Positions 54,223-62,187 of a stretch of DNA of 62,187 nucleotides are shown in pieces (position 1 is the first letter of the stretch; every line of letters starts with the position of its first letter). Source of the stretch: Blastocatellia bacterium (lineage in GTDB: Bacteria; Acidobacteriota; Blastocatellia; RBC074); the NCBI GenBank assembly GCA_016789725.1, contig JAEUQN010000016.1:1-62187 (forward strand), in the 5' to 3' direction. A program made the position numbers and the translations under genes. The notes beneath the pieces are model-generated. The model did not search any database. It was not told the DNA's origin and saw only the letters and a program-made list of their open reading frames with translations.

Positions 54223-55584
54223 CTACGGCACAGAATCTTCTGTGTGATATTCCTCCAGTTTGCGATAAAGCGTTTTCCGATCCAGACCCAGCATTTGCGC
54301 AGTTTTCGTTTTGTTACCGCCAGCGCGACGAAGGATTTCCAGAATATATTCGCGTTCGATCTCTCGCAGCGTCAGGTGTTGCTCACTGGAGCGCAATAAC
54401 AGAGATGAGACCTCGCCACCCGAACGCACTCGCGCTGGCAAATCATCGGCCAGAATGTTTGCACCGCTGGCAAAGGCAACTGCACGCTCGATGGCATTTT
54501 CCAATTCGCGGACATTGCCAGGCCACGAATAGGTGGTCAGCATTGCCAGGGCTTCTGGCGAAACATCCAGCGCCTGACCGCCGGTTGCAGCACAGACTTT
54601 GGCAATAAAGTGTTCGACAAGCAGCGGTACGTCATAGGCGCGCTCACGCAAGGCCGGAACCTGTAAATGAATGACATTGAGCCGCCAGAAAAGGTCCTCG
54701 CGGAAACGCCCCTCGCTTACATCCTGTTCCAGGTTCCGATTCGTGGCAGCAATCACGCGCACATTAATCGGGCGCTCGGTATTGGAACCAACCGGACGAA
54801 CGGTTTTATCTTGCAAGGCACGCAACAATTTCGGTTGGACTGCGATTGGCATTTCGCCAATTTCATCCAGAAAAAGTGTGCCATTGTCTGCCGCTTCGAT
54901 CAGCCCCTTGCGCGCTTGTTTCGCGCCCGTAAAAGCCGTCCCGGTATGACCGAAAAGCTCTGATTCCATCAATTCAGCCGGAATGGCAGCACAATTGACT
55001 GGTACAAAAGCACCCGTGCGTGCGGATGCCTCGTGAATGGCCCGCGCGACGAGTTCTTTGCCCGTCCCGGATTCGCCCGTAATCAGGACCGTACCGATGC
55101 TGCGGGCGGCAATCGTGATTTGATCAAACAGTGCGCGCATCGGGCGAGAGGCACCAATGATGCGGGCGGGCACATCAGATTCACGTCGCAATCGAGCTTG
55201 TGTGCGTTGGGTTTGGCTGGAGTTCAGGGCTTGCGTTACGACATTTAATAGTTCGCTGTTTTTGAAGGGCTTGGTCAGATATTGAAAGGCTCCCGCCTTG
55301 ACCATTTCGACAGCCTGCTCAACCGAACCAAAGGCAGTTATCACAATGACAGGAACTTCGGCACGGCGCGCGCGAATCTGGGTCAAAAGCTCATCACCGG
55401 TAATGCCAGGCATTCGCACATCAGTGATCACCAAATCCAGCATCTCGCGCTCACGTTCAATTTGCACCTGCGCCTGACGACCATCAGCAGCCACGATCAC
55501 CTCATAGCCAGCTTCGTCCAGAACATCTTGCAACAACTCGCGCATATCCGCGTTGTCTTCAGCGATCAGAATTCGCTCACGCAT
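54223..55584 (-). CDS. NtrC-type sigma54-dependent response regulator
   Basis: 453 residues from ATG 55584 with GGAG before it. The receiver domain (residues 1-120) has [11 protein letters not shown] at its start, the phospho-acceptor Asp in [10 protein letters not shown], and PFKNSEL. The AAA+ domain follows: Walker [29 protein letters not shown] (Walker B), [14 protein letters not shown] Fis-type HTH lies at the C-terminus ([20 protein letters not shown]). The sigma54 contact loop normally reads GAFTGA but here reads TAFTGA. The gene overlaps the histidine kinase gene by 8 bp and is translationally coupled to it. Confidence 0.92.
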   Translation of the reverse strand: MRERILIAEDNADMRELLQDVLDEAGYEVIVAADGRQAQVQIEREREMLDLVITDVRMPGITGDELLTQIRARRAEVPVIVITAFGSVEQAVEMVKAGAFQYLTKPFKNSELLNVVTQALNSSQTQRTQARLRRESDVPARIIGASRPMRALFDQITIAARSIGTVLITGESGTGKELVARAIHEASARTGAFVPVNCAAIPAELMESELFGHTGTAFTGAKQARKGLIEAADNGTLFLDEIGEMPIAVQPKLLRALQDKTVRPVGSNTERPINVRVIAATNRNLEQDVSEGRFREDLFWRLNVIHLQVPALRERAYDVPLLVEHFIAKVCAATGGQALDVSPEALAMLTTYSWPGNVRELENAIERAVAFASGANILADDLPARVRSGGEVSSLLLRSSEQHLTLREIEREYILEILRRAGGNKTKTAQMLGLDRKTLYRKLEEYHTEDSVP

Positions 55585-57079
55585 TTTCAACTCCTTTTCC
55601 GGTGTTCCCGTTTGCGGTGGGGTCAGCTTTCGGCAACCAGACAGTAAAAGCGGCTCCACCAGATGGCAGGTTCGCAACGTCAATCCATCCCTGATGATCC
55701 TCCACAATCCGGCGCGAAATACTCAGGCCAAGGCCCATCCCCTGCCCAACTTCTTTGGTGGTAAAAAACGGGTCAAAGATTTGATGCAGGCTTTCAGCCG
55801 CAATGCCTGGCCCGGTATCGGAAATCTGCACACCGATAAATGATTGCCCCTCTTTCACGATTTCCTGCGCTACAGTCTCAACGTGTAAGGCTCCGTTAGT
55901 TGACACAGCCTGCAATCCATTGCGACCAATATTCATCAATACCTGATGCAACATTTCACGATCCCCCAGAACCTGTCGTTCATCCTGCCATTGAAATTCC
56001 AGTGTAATTGCCCTTTTCGCAGCATCGTCCTCCAATAATTCCTGAACACTCCGCAACAAGGCGGACAAAGCGACTGGCTCACGGCGCAGTTTTACCGGAC
56101 GCCCCAGATCAAGCAATTGCCGAACCGTTCGCTCAATCACATCCGCCTGATGATTGATAATCATCAGATTGCGTTCCACCTTGTCGCGGGGTGTATCGGG
56201 CCGTTCGATCAATTGCTCAATGCGACCTTTGATCACATTCAGCGGCGCGCCCATTTCGTGCGCCACACCTGCGGCAACCCGCCCCAACGCCGCAAACCGT
56301 TCGGCAATGAGCAATTGTTGCTCCAACTTGAGCTGTTCAGATGCGGCCTGCGCTGCCGCCTGACGCTGCTCGGCCAGCCGGTCAGCCATTCGATTAAACT
56401 CGCGGGCCAACCGGGAAAGTTCATTGCCACCGGCTGGCACAATCACGCGGAATTCCAGTTCCCCTTCGCCCAGCGCGGTCGCGCCAGAAAGCAATTCACG
56501 AATGGGACGCGCCAAATTGTGACGCGTGACCATCAACACTCCCAGGACGATCACGGCAAACAGCGCAAGCGTAATAATGGCAACATCGCGGCGCGCACGC
56601 GCAAAATCGGCCTCAATGAATGAACGCAGTTGTGTGACCTCAAACGCGCTTCGACGTGTATCACTGATGCGAATGGGCATGATGATGGAAAAGACTCTTC
56701 GGGTGCCAATGCGTCGTACCATTTCTACGGTCTCCCCTGTGGCGAGGACCTGTCGAACTTCCGGGGGAAAACGAATTTCATCAGCGACCAGAGGATCCGA
56801 AAGCATCGTGATCTGGCCTTGTTCATCGTACAAAATCACACTATAGATTTTGGGATTCTGACTCAGGCGGTTAATAAACTGCTGAGCGTCGCGGTCATGT
56901 CCGGCCCGAAAATCATCTTCCAGCATGAGTTGTAACGTCGCAGCATGCGCGCGCACTTCATTATGCATGGCCCCTTCCAAAATCGTTTGCCGTTGCATCA
57001 CGAAATAATACCCCGCTGCGGCCATGACGATTCCCACCGTCCCCGTCAAAAGTAAAATCAATCGTGTGCTGATACTCAT
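55577..57079 (-). CDS. sensor histidine kinase (HAMP, HisKA, HATPase)
   Basis: 500 residues. Membrane helix 1 at about 7-26, a periplasmic sensor domain of about 140 residues without a named fold, helix 2 at about 166-186, HAMP ([20 protein letters not shown]), then the H-box [20 protein letters not shown] with the phospho-His. The C-terminal ATPase has [10 protein letters not shown] (N box), [11 protein letters not shown] (G1) and [15 protein letters not shown] (G2). It is the partner of the NtrC-type regulator downstream, with overlapping genes. A sigma54-type promoter precedes it, suggesting the pair controls itself. Confidence 0.92.
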   Translation of the reverse strand: MSISTRLILLLTGTVGIVMAAAGYYFVMQRQTILEGAMHNEVRAHAATLQLMLEDDFRAGHDRDAQQFINRLSQNPKIYSVILYDEQGQITMLSDPLVADEIRFPPEVRQVLATGETVEMVRRIGTRRVFSIIMPIRISDTRRSAFEVTQLRSFIEADFARARRDVAIITLALFAVIVLGVLMVTRHNLARPIRELLSGATALGEGELEFRVIVPAGGNELSRLAREFNRMADRLAEQRQAAAQAASEQLKLEQQLLIAERFAALGRVAAGVAHEMGAPLNVIKGRIEQLIERPDTPRDKVERNLMIINHQADVIERTVRQLLDLGRPVKLRREPVALSALLRSVQELLEDDAAKRAITLEFQWQDERQVLGDREMLHQVLMNIGRNGLQAVSTNGALHVETVAQEIVKEGQSFIGVQISDTGPGIAAESLHQIFDPFFTTKEVGQGMGLGLSISRRIVEDHQGWIDVANLPSGGAAFTVWLPKADPTANGNTGKGVENA

Positions 57080-57132
57080 TCGCTCGTTCGACCTCGGAAA
57101 ATGATTTTGTCAACAACCGTTCCTACAGCAGT

Positions 57133-57151
57133 AAGGCAAATACCTTGCCAG
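57133..57151 (-). promoter_or_regulatory. sigma54-type promoter before the histidine kinase gene
   Basis: On the minus strand: CTGGCAAGGTATTTGCC. The GG (-24) and GC (-12) pairs are separated by the exact 10 bases required for sigma54, with T-GGCA and TTGC both matching consensus. Transcription would start near 57124, leaving about 45 nt of leader before the ATG at 57079. Confidence 0.65.
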
Positions 57152-57179
57152 GCGTAACCCCTTTGAAAATGCGGTTTGT

Positions 57180-57206
57180 TGCCCCACGCCTGCCCCGTTT
57201 TGCCCC
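57180..57206. promoter_or_regulatory. three phased TGCCCC repeats, candidate enhancer site
   Basis: TGCCCC occurs at 57180, 57191 and 57201, that is 11 and 10 bp apart, on one face of the helix. The sites lie 30-60 bp upstream of the sigma54 promoter of the kinase gene and 80-100 bp upstream of the promoter candidate of the divergent PRC-barrel gene, so one activator could serve both. Confidence 0.45.
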
Positions 57207-57280
57207 ATCCCCCTGAAATCAAATCTTAACCAGAAGACCATATTTTTCAGTATTAAGAGGACTTTGCGCGTCGGCTCTCT

Positions 57281-57298
57281 TCCGGCATAGGAATTGTA
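57281..57298 (+). promoter_or_regulatory. possible sigma54 promoter for the PRC-barrel operon (imperfect)
   Basis: CCGGCATAGGAATTGTAAT has GG and then, 10 bases on, GT instead of GC. TTG at -14/-12 is otherwise kept. It lies about 38 bp before the ATG at 57336. Because the -12 C is normally essential, this is a weak candidate. Confidence 0.35.
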
Positions 57299-57335
57299 AT
57301 GAGATGAAGGTGTGATTGATAGGAAAGGAAGAAAA

Positions 57336-57920
57336 ATGACTCGGCAATTTCTAGCGATGAAAGGAACGGCGGTGTCGCAATCGCCACTTATTAACATCGA
57401 GCGCACCTTCAAAGGGATGTCTGTCATCCAGATGGAAGAAGGGGCGAAGATAGGACATATCACGGATGTGGTCGTCCATCCCACCGAAGGATTTGTGATG
57501 GGGTTCGTGCTCGTCACAAACGATGGAAAGGAACAGGTGCGGGTTGCCAATGATTGCTCAATCAATCAAACGTTAGGGGCGCTGATGGTGATGCCAGGGG
57601 CCTGGGACGATCAACAGCAAATTCGGACCACTCTTGCGAGAGGAGTCCGAGTTTGTGAAAGCCTGCTGGGCATTGAGATTGTGACGAGAAATGGCAAATC
57701 GTTAGGTCGAGTCATTGAGGTCTATGCAACGGAATCAGAGCTGCGGACAATTTACCGCGTCGCATCCTATCGGCTGCGATTTCTTGTGAGGGGCGGTACG
57801 TATTTGCCTGGCGACCTTCCGATTGCATGGCTGGAGAGGGGCGCTCGTTTGATCGTGCCTGCCGATACGATGGAACGAGAGTCCTTCTCCACAATTGATG
57901 AAGTTCTCAAGTTTGTGTGA
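57336..57920 (+). CDS. PRC-barrel domain protein (two tandem barrels)
   Basis: 194 residues from ATG 57336 (AGGA upstream; the TTG at 57312 is less likely). Two PRC-barrel units: the first at about 25-100 (MSVIQMEEGAKIGHITDVVV, GFVLVTNDGKEQVRV), the second at about 110-185 (CESLLGIEIVTRNGKSLGRV). PRC barrels bind proteins or RNA and occur in stress-related and photosynthetic proteins. No membrane segment. It is divergent from the kinase/regulator operon and starts a run with a zinc-ribbon and the GT81-HAD gene. Confidence 0.8.
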   Translation: MTRQFLAMKGTAVSQSPLINIERTFKGMSVIQMEEGAKIGHITDVVVHPTEGFVMGFVLVTNDGKEQVRVANDCSINQTLGALMVMPGAWDDQQQIRTTLARGVRVCESLLGIEIVTRNGKSLGRVIEVYATESELRTIYRVASYRLRFLVRGGTYLPGDLPIAWLERGARLIVPADTMERESFSTIDEVLKFV

Positions 57921-57950
57921 AACAACCTGACTTTACTGGGAGAATAAAAC

Positions 57951-58172
57951 ATGAAATCAAATCTACTGTTGGATCTTTTGAAAAATTCGCCGAACGCCCC
58001 ATTTTATCAATGCCCACAGTGCCAAACGGTCTGGTTGATCGTGGGCGGACAAGCCTTGAATCCCTATACCTGCAAAATGTGTGAACACCAATTCGACCTT
58101 GCTAACGCGCGTGTTACACGAATCAGAAAACAGCCGAAGGCTCCCACGAGCGCCCTTCCCAAAGCAGCCTAG
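57951..58172 (+). CDS. small zinc-ribbon protein
   Basis: 73 residues from ATG 57951 (GGGAG upstream). The C-x2-C pairs YQCPQCQTVW and CKMCEHQFD form a zinc ribbon; the tail is basic and Pro/Ala-rich. It is tightly placed between the PRC-barrel gene (30 bp) and the GT81-HAD gene (14 bp), so it is co-transcribed. The role is unknown, perhaps regulatory or nucleic-acid binding. Confidence 0.75.
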   Translation: MKSNLLLDLLKNSPNAPFYQCPQCQTVWLIVGGQALNPYTCKMCEHQFDLANARVTRIRKQPKAPTSALPKAA

Positions 58173-58186
58173 ATCGGAGAAGTTTT

Positions 58187-59647
58187 ATGATTTCTGTCAT
58201 CATCCCCGCCCTCAATGAATCCGCGACCATCAGTTCCGTTGTCAAATTTGCGCACGCTCAGGCGCAAGTGACGGAGGTCCTGGTGGTGGATGATGGTTCG
58301 ATTGATGGCACGCCCGAAATAGCGCGGTCAGCAGGCGCACGCACAATTACCAGCACGATGCTGGGCAAGGGGGCATCCATGCACGACGGGCTGCTGGCCG
58401 CGCAAAATGATTTGCTGGTTTATCTCGATGGCGATCTTCGCTCTTTACACGAAGACTCTTTTTCCCGGCTCGTAGCCCCACTGTTATCTGGGCAGGCAGA
58501 TTTCGTGAAGGCCAGTTTCAAACGCAACGCGGGCCGCGTAACCACGTTGACAGCCCGCCCGCTGCTGCAAACCTTTTTCCCCGAATTAAATCACATTGAG
58601 CAACCACTCGGAGGGATGGTCGCAGCCCAACGCCGATGGCTAGAGCGGCTACGATTTGAAGATGACTATGGCGTAGATGTGGGGTTATTGCTGGATGCAA
58701 CGCATTTGGGAGCGCGAATCGCCCAGGCCAATATTGGCTATATCGAACATGATTCGCACCCTCTTGAGGTGCTCAGCGAGATGGCAACACAGGTCATGCG
58801 TGTCATTCTGGATCGAGCCGCGCGTTTTGGTCGTTTGCGCAGCGATCAAATCCGAGAAATGAAAGAGGTCGAACGCGCCGTGCATGCAGGCTTACCCGTC
58901 ATTTTGCAGAAGGTAGCAAACGCCGAAAAATTGGCGTTGCTCGATATGGATGGGACGTTACTGGATGGTCGCTACATCGTGGAACTGGCCCGACGAACCT
59001 ATAAAACCAATGCACTCAACCGATTCATTGACCATGAACAAATGTCGGCGGAATCGCGCACCCGATTCATTGCCACGCTGTTTCAGGGCATCCCCAAAGA
59101 GACCTTTACCCAAACTGCGCTTGAGATGCCGCTGATGCCGGGCGCAGTCGAGACAGTCGTCAATTTGCGCAAACGTGGCTATCGCGTGGGCATCGTCACC
59201 GATAGCTTTTTTGTCGCCGCAGAAATCGTTCGCCGTCGCGTCTTCGCCGACTTTAGCATCGCGCACGTCCTTCGGTTCCGCAATGAGAAGGCAACGGGTG
59301 AGGTCACCTTCTCACAAAGTATGGCGCAGCATCCACTTGGATGTTCCCGCCACATCCGCTGTAAATTAAATGTTCTGGGACATCTGGTAAATGATGAACG
59401 ATTCAACCCACAAGAAGTGATTTATGTTGGGGATGGTGAAAACGATGTCTGCCTCTTACAAGCCTTACCCTTATCATTTGCCTTTCGCCCCAAAAGCGAG
59501 CGGGTACAAACGGCGGCTCGCTATGTTATCCATGACCACCTCACGCAGATATTAGAGTTCCTGCCAAAGAATCCGCCAAAGACTTTTCAGACGTGGAAAG
59601 AGGGAGCATCTAATCGTTACCATCATGACGTCGTGAAGGCAGCATAA
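58187..59647 (+). CDS. GT81-type glycosyltransferase fused to HAD phosphatase (glucosyl-3-phosphoglycerate synthase/phosphatase-like)
   Basis: 486 residues from ATG 58187 (GGAG upstream). Residues 1-240 are a GT-A glycosyltransferase: SVIIPALNESATI, VVDDGSIDGT (D35-D36), YLDGDL (metal DxD at D81-D83), and the acceptor region GRVTTLTARPLLQTFFPEL followed by QPLGG, which is the hallmark of glucosyl-3-phosphoglycerate synthase (GT81). Residues 245-470 are a HAD hydrolase: LLDMDGTLLDG (D253, D255), VGIVTDSFF, RNEKATGEV, YVGDGENDVCLL. The fusion would make glucosyl-3-phosphoglycerate and dephosphorylate it to glucosylglycerate, a compatible solute. A mannosylglycerate bifunctional enzyme with the same logic is known from Dehalococcoides. 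Sugar specificity is inferred. Confidence 0.8.
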   Translation: MISVIIPALNESATISSVVKFAHAQAQVTEVLVVDDGSIDGTPEIARSAGARTITSTMLGKGASMHDGLLAAQNDLLVYLDGDLRSLHEDSFSRLVAPLLSGQADFVKASFKRNAGRVTTLTARPLLQTFFPELNHIEQPLGGMVAAQRRWLERLRFEDDYGVDVGLLLDATHLGARIAQANIGYIEHDSHPLEVLSEMATQVMRVILDRAARFGRLRSDQIREMKEVERAVHAGLPVILQKVANAEKLALLDMDGTLLDGRYIVELARRTYKTNALNRFIDHEQMSAESRTRFIATLFQGIPKETFTQTALEMPLMPGAVETVVNLRKRGYRVGIVTDSFFVAAEIVRRRVFADFSIAHVLRFRNEKATGEVTFSQSMAQHPLGCSRHIRCKLNVLGHLVNDERFNPQEVIYVGDGENDVCLLQALPLSFAFRPKSERVQTAARYVIHDHLTQILEFLPKNPPKTFQTWKEGASNRYHHDVVKAA

Positions 59648-59655
59648 ATACGGAT

Positions 59656-59760
59656 AAAACCAAAGCGTATTCGCCCCGACCGTGGAAGGCGATCTTGATT
59701 CGACACAGGGCAGCAACATTCCTTCGAATCAAGCGGTCGGGACAAATACGCTTTGGTTTT
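59656..59760. mobile_element. 105-bp cruciform element (nested inverted repeats)
   Basis: The outer arms (59656-59682 and 59734-59760) begin AAAACCAAAGCGTATT and end AATACGCTTTGGTTTT and match at 25 of 27 positions. The inner arms CTTGATTCGA (59694-59703) and TCGAATCAAG (59724-59733) are perfect; the inner right arm abuts the outer right arm. It lies between convergent genes, 9 bp after the GT81-HAD stop. The structure resembles a small palindromic mobile element or a double terminator; no transposase is near. Confidence 0.7.
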
Positions 59761-59793
59761 ACCTGATGGTGGCAGTCGCCAGCCGAGCGTGGT

Positions 59794-60468
59794 TTATGAA
59801 GTAGCTTCTTCGTACAGATAACTTTGATTGACCCAACCGGTACTTTCACCGACTGTAATTTTCACCCAAACCTCACGTCCAACTTGCCTGGTTTCTCCCA
59901 AAAACCGGAGGCCTTTGCGATCAAAGGAAAGTTTACCAATGATCCTGGATTTCAGCCCCGGTGAGTTGCGAAGATTTAGTGGATCGTTTTCAGAAACACG
60001 GAAAACCGCATAGCGTGCATTCGCTTTCAGGCGGCGCAAAATTGCGGGCGCTTTCGTCCCGGTTTTGACAGCAATCTGCATCCAGCCTTCTTTTGGCGCT
60101 TTCGGCGGCGGATCGGCTCCGGTCGAAATAATGCGGTAATAAAACACATATCGGCTGTCGGCTGACCATTCGATTTTGTCCTGTAAAATCCAATCCCAGC
60201 GGGCGGTGAATTTGCGCTTGCCCGTGCCATCAGCATTGAACGTGAAGCCAACATTGTCAGTACATTCAAAGCCACAGGCCAACACCAGAAACCGCTTGCC
60301 ATCGGGCGCATAGCGAATTTCGGACAGGTGCATATAACCATCTTTTTGACTGTCCAAAAATACCTTTCCACGAATCAGCAGCCGCGTCCGATCTTCGTTG
60401 ATGACAGGCCGATCAGATTGCGCCAGGGCGCTCATCGTCAATAGCAGCAACAACGCGAATGATTTCAT
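59794..60468 (-). CDS. secreted SH3b-domain protein
   Basis: 224 residues, signal peptide 1-16 ([11 protein letters not shown]). A middle part with a beta-propeller-like feel ([30 protein letters not shown]) is followed by a C-terminal bacterial SH3 domain ([36 protein letters not shown]). SH3b domains often bind peptidoglycan. Its start overlaps the stop of the CCA-adding enzyme gene by 4 bp (ATGA), so both are translated from one transcript although their roles seem unrelated. Confidence 0.75.
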   Translation of the reverse strand: MKSFALLLLLTMSALAQSDRPVINEDRTRLLIRGKVFLDSQKDGYMHLSEIRYAPDGKRFLVLACGFECTDNVGFTFNADGTGKRKFTARWDWILQDKIEWSADSRYVFYYRIISTGADPPPKAPKEGWMQIAVKTGTKAPAILRRLKANARYAVFRVSENDPLNLRNSPGLKSRIIGKLSFDRKGLRFLGETRQVGREVWVKITVGESTGWVNQSYLYEEATS

Positions 60469-61862
60469 TTCGACATAGCCTCCACGAATTCTTTGGCTGC
60501 CGCAATCGCTTCGTCCAACGAAGTCACTTTGCCATCCAATTGCAATTCGTATACGGCTTTCGTGATTTGTCCAATCTGTGGGCCGGGTTTCAATCCCAGC
60601 TCAAGTACATGACGCCCTAATAAAATCGGCCCTGGTGCTTTGACGGGAATTGCCAACTCATTGACACGAGCGATGAACCATTCCATTGCATCCGGTTTGA
60701 AATCACCCGTGCGGCCCAAGCAATCGGCGCGCGCCACGCGGTAAAGCAAATCCGGTTCGACGCGTTGTGCCAGACGACGAAACGCGCCATCAGAAATGTG
60801 CTCGCCTTTCAGAAACGATTTGTGAAAATGCCCTGGAACCAGATGAGCGGCGACTAAAGCAATCACCTGTTTGCGCACATCATAGCCGTCAATCGTGTGG
60901 AGCTTCAGATGTTCGAGGAATCGTTCAGTAGGAGCAATACCCGCATCTTCGTGGCCTTTCGAGCGAAGACGACCATCTTCAAATTTCGTGGTCGCAGGTT
61001 TACCAAAATCGTGGCAGAGCGCGCCGAGCATTACGGCTATTTTTTTAGCATGCGGCACATCGTCAATCAGTTTGCGGGCCTCATCAATCACTAACGCGGT
61101 GTGAATATCCACGTCGCCTTCGGGATGCCATTCATATTCCTGTGGACAGCCAATCAGCGCGTGAATTTCCGGCCAAAGCTTTTCAGTGATGCCAAGTTCA
61201 ATTGCGGCCCAAAATCCAATCGAAGGCCGGTTGGATTGCAACAACCATTTCTCAACTTCGGCCCAAATCCGTTCAGCCGGCAAATCCGACAAATCAATAT
61301 TGCGGCAAAGGATCACGGTCGCCGGATCAATTTCATATTCAAACCGCGCAGCAAATTGCATCGCGCGCAGTACCCGCAAGCTATCTTCGACAAAAGTGGT
61401 GGAATCAACCGCACGAATAAGACGGCGTTCCAGGTCCTCGCGTCCGTGATGAGGGTCCACCAATTCATCAGTGAGCGGATCGTACATCACAGCGTTGATC
61501 GTGAAGTCTCGACGGCGTGCGGCCTCTTCGTATGACATCCACGGATCGCCAGTGATTTCAAATCCACGATGCCCACGTCCAACTTTAGATTCGCGGCGCG
61601 GCAGACTGACATCAATCGTGAGGGCGTCGGCCAGTTTCACTTTATAAACGGTGAACGCCTCCCCCACCGCATTGACACTTCCGTGTGCGTCCAACAAAGC
61701 GCGCAATCGAGATGGCTCCAGCGCGTAGACCTCCAGGTCATAATCCACATTGGCAACTCGGCGCAAATAATCACGCACCCATCCGCCCACCAGAAACGCG
61801 CGCCCGCCTGCTCCACGGATGGCTTGGCATAGGTTCAGAACCAACGGATCAATCGTCTTCAT
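60465..61862 (-). CDS. cca: CCA-adding enzyme / tRNA nucleotidyltransferase with HD domain
   Basis: 465 residues. Class II nucleotidyltransferase head: [20 protein letters not shown] followed by DLEVYAL (catalytic D-x-D), [36 protein letters not shown] and the flexible-loop region [20 protein letters not shown]. An HD domain follows from about 270 ([20 protein letters not shown]), which in some bacterial Cca proteins is a 2',3'-cyclic phosphodiesterase. It adds or repairs the 3' CCA of tRNA in the cytoplasm. Confidence 0.92.
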   Translation of the reverse strand: MKTIDPLVLNLCQAIRGAGGRAFLVGGWVRDYLRRVANVDYDLEVYALEPSRLRALLDAHGSVNAVGEAFTVYKVKLADALTIDVSLPRRESKVGRGHRGFEITGDPWMSYEEAARRRDFTINAVMYDPLTDELVDPHHGREDLERRLIRAVDSTTFVEDSLRVLRAMQFAARFEYEIDPATVILCRNIDLSDLPAERIWAEVEKWLLQSNRPSIGFWAAIELGITEKLWPEIHALIGCPQEYEWHPEGDVDIHTALVIDEARKLIDDVPHAKKIAVMLGALCHDFGKPATTKFEDGRLRSKGHEDAGIAPTERFLEHLKLHTIDGYDVRKQVIALVAAHLVPGHFHKSFLKGEHISDGAFRRLAQRVEPDLLYRVARADCLGRTGDFKPDAMEWFIARVNELAIPVKAPGPILLGRHVLELGLKPGPQIGQITKAVYELQLDGKVTSLDEAIAAAKEFVEAMSK

Positions 61863-61916
61863 ACAAAGCAGATGGTAGCGGCAAAATGAGGGAAAGAGAA
61901 ATGAGTTGTTAAGGAT

Positions 61917-62187
61917 TTAGGCCGCGAGGAAATCCGTGAACGAATGGCGGGCAATCCTATCGGCTTGCAGACGTAACTGGCACACATCCAGCAATCGGTC
62001 CAATGTTTCGCCATCTTCACCATATCGTGACTGACCGATACTGATTCCAACGACGGCGTCATCTACGGAGAGTAAAAAGGAACGGCCTTCGATGATGGCG
62101 CTTTGAACGCGGGCGCTGATTTGAGTGGCGGTATCGGAGGAAACGTCTTGTAATAAAACAACAAACTGATCGCCCAGAAAATGAATC
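61917..62187 (-). CDS. degenerate GGDEF-domain protein, C-terminal end (5' part outside window)
   Basis: The last 90 codons of a gene cut by the window edge, ending at TAA 61917-61919. The frame reads FLGDQFVVLLQDVSSDTA, then RVQSAIIEG, VVGISIGQSRYGEDGETLDR and LLDVCQLRLQADR. It aligns by eye with the second half of a GGDEF diguanylate cyclase, but the signature GGDEF is replaced by LGDQF, so catalysis is doubtful and it may act as a c-di-GMP or GTP receptor, or be inactive. Upstream domains are not visible. Confidence 0.65.
   Translation of the reverse strand, partial: IHFLGDQFVVLLQDVSSDTATQISARVQSAIIEGRSFLLSVDDAVVGISIGQSRYGEDGETLDRLLDVCQLRLQADRIARHSFTDFLAA

Overview
The window looks like a chromosomal segment of an Acidobacteriota bacterium, most likely Blastocatellia or a Solibacter-like relative (inference, moderate confidence). 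The support is the combination of planctomycete-type PSCyt1/DUF1549/DUF1553 cytochrome proteins with DUF1501, a very large carboxypeptidase-regulatory-domain TonB receptor, a VWFA-related secreted protein of the acidobacterial type, an ASPIC/UnbV-FG-GAP protein and a TPR-CHAT protein. Base composition is even (roughly 52-54% GC). No phage, integrase, transposase or CRISPR array is visible. Mobile-looking DNA is limited to small inverted and heptamer-repeat elements.

Layout. 1-5.6 kb: an anti-sigma/sigma pair, a radical SAM protein, a YkgJ-type Cys-cluster protein, a secreted peroxiredoxin whose peroxidatic residue is encoded by in-frame TGA (a candidate selenoprotein), a cupin and two small proteins. 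5.7-12.9 kb: tRNA-Ile2(CAU), a DeoR regulator, an SGNH hydrolase, the PSD1-DUF1569-DUF1501 operon and a Nudix hydrolase. 13-23.2 kb: a membrane-anchored sensor/regulator-like protein divergent from a TonB-dependent Oar-like receptor, followed by a secreted carbohydrate-binding-like protein and an operon of TPR, seven-haem cytochrome c and TPR genes. 23.3-33.4 kb (minus strand): HemN-type coproporphyrinogen oxidase, ASPIC/UnbV protein, VWFA protein, TIMP-like protein and a second PSCyt/PSD1 protein carrying a LamG domain.

33.5-41 kb: a catabolic island with a D-2-hydroxyacid dehydrogenase, a DapA-family aldolase, an RraA-family protein and three MFS carriers, probably for a sugar acid or similar carboxylate. 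41-45.4 kb: a LURP-one-like protein, SurE, Pcm, DedA, a triplicated-repeat secreted protein and a rhodanese. 45.5-48.8 kb: a TPR-CHAT protein. 49-60.5 kb: an ion and osmotic homeostasis block with a SLC13 carrier, two CPA2 antiporters, a zinc ribbon, a sigma54-type two-component system and, divergently, a PRC-barrel protein, a zinc-ribbon protein and a GT81-HAD fusion that could make glucosylglycerate. 60.5-62.2 kb: CCA-adding enzyme and the tail of a degenerate GGDEF protein.

The two most unusual signals are (i) the TGA-containing peroxiredoxin with a good bacterial SECIS hairpin just downstream, and (ii) at least eight small elements built from 7-bp tandem units or inverted arms, two of them inserted in frame inside protein-coding genes.
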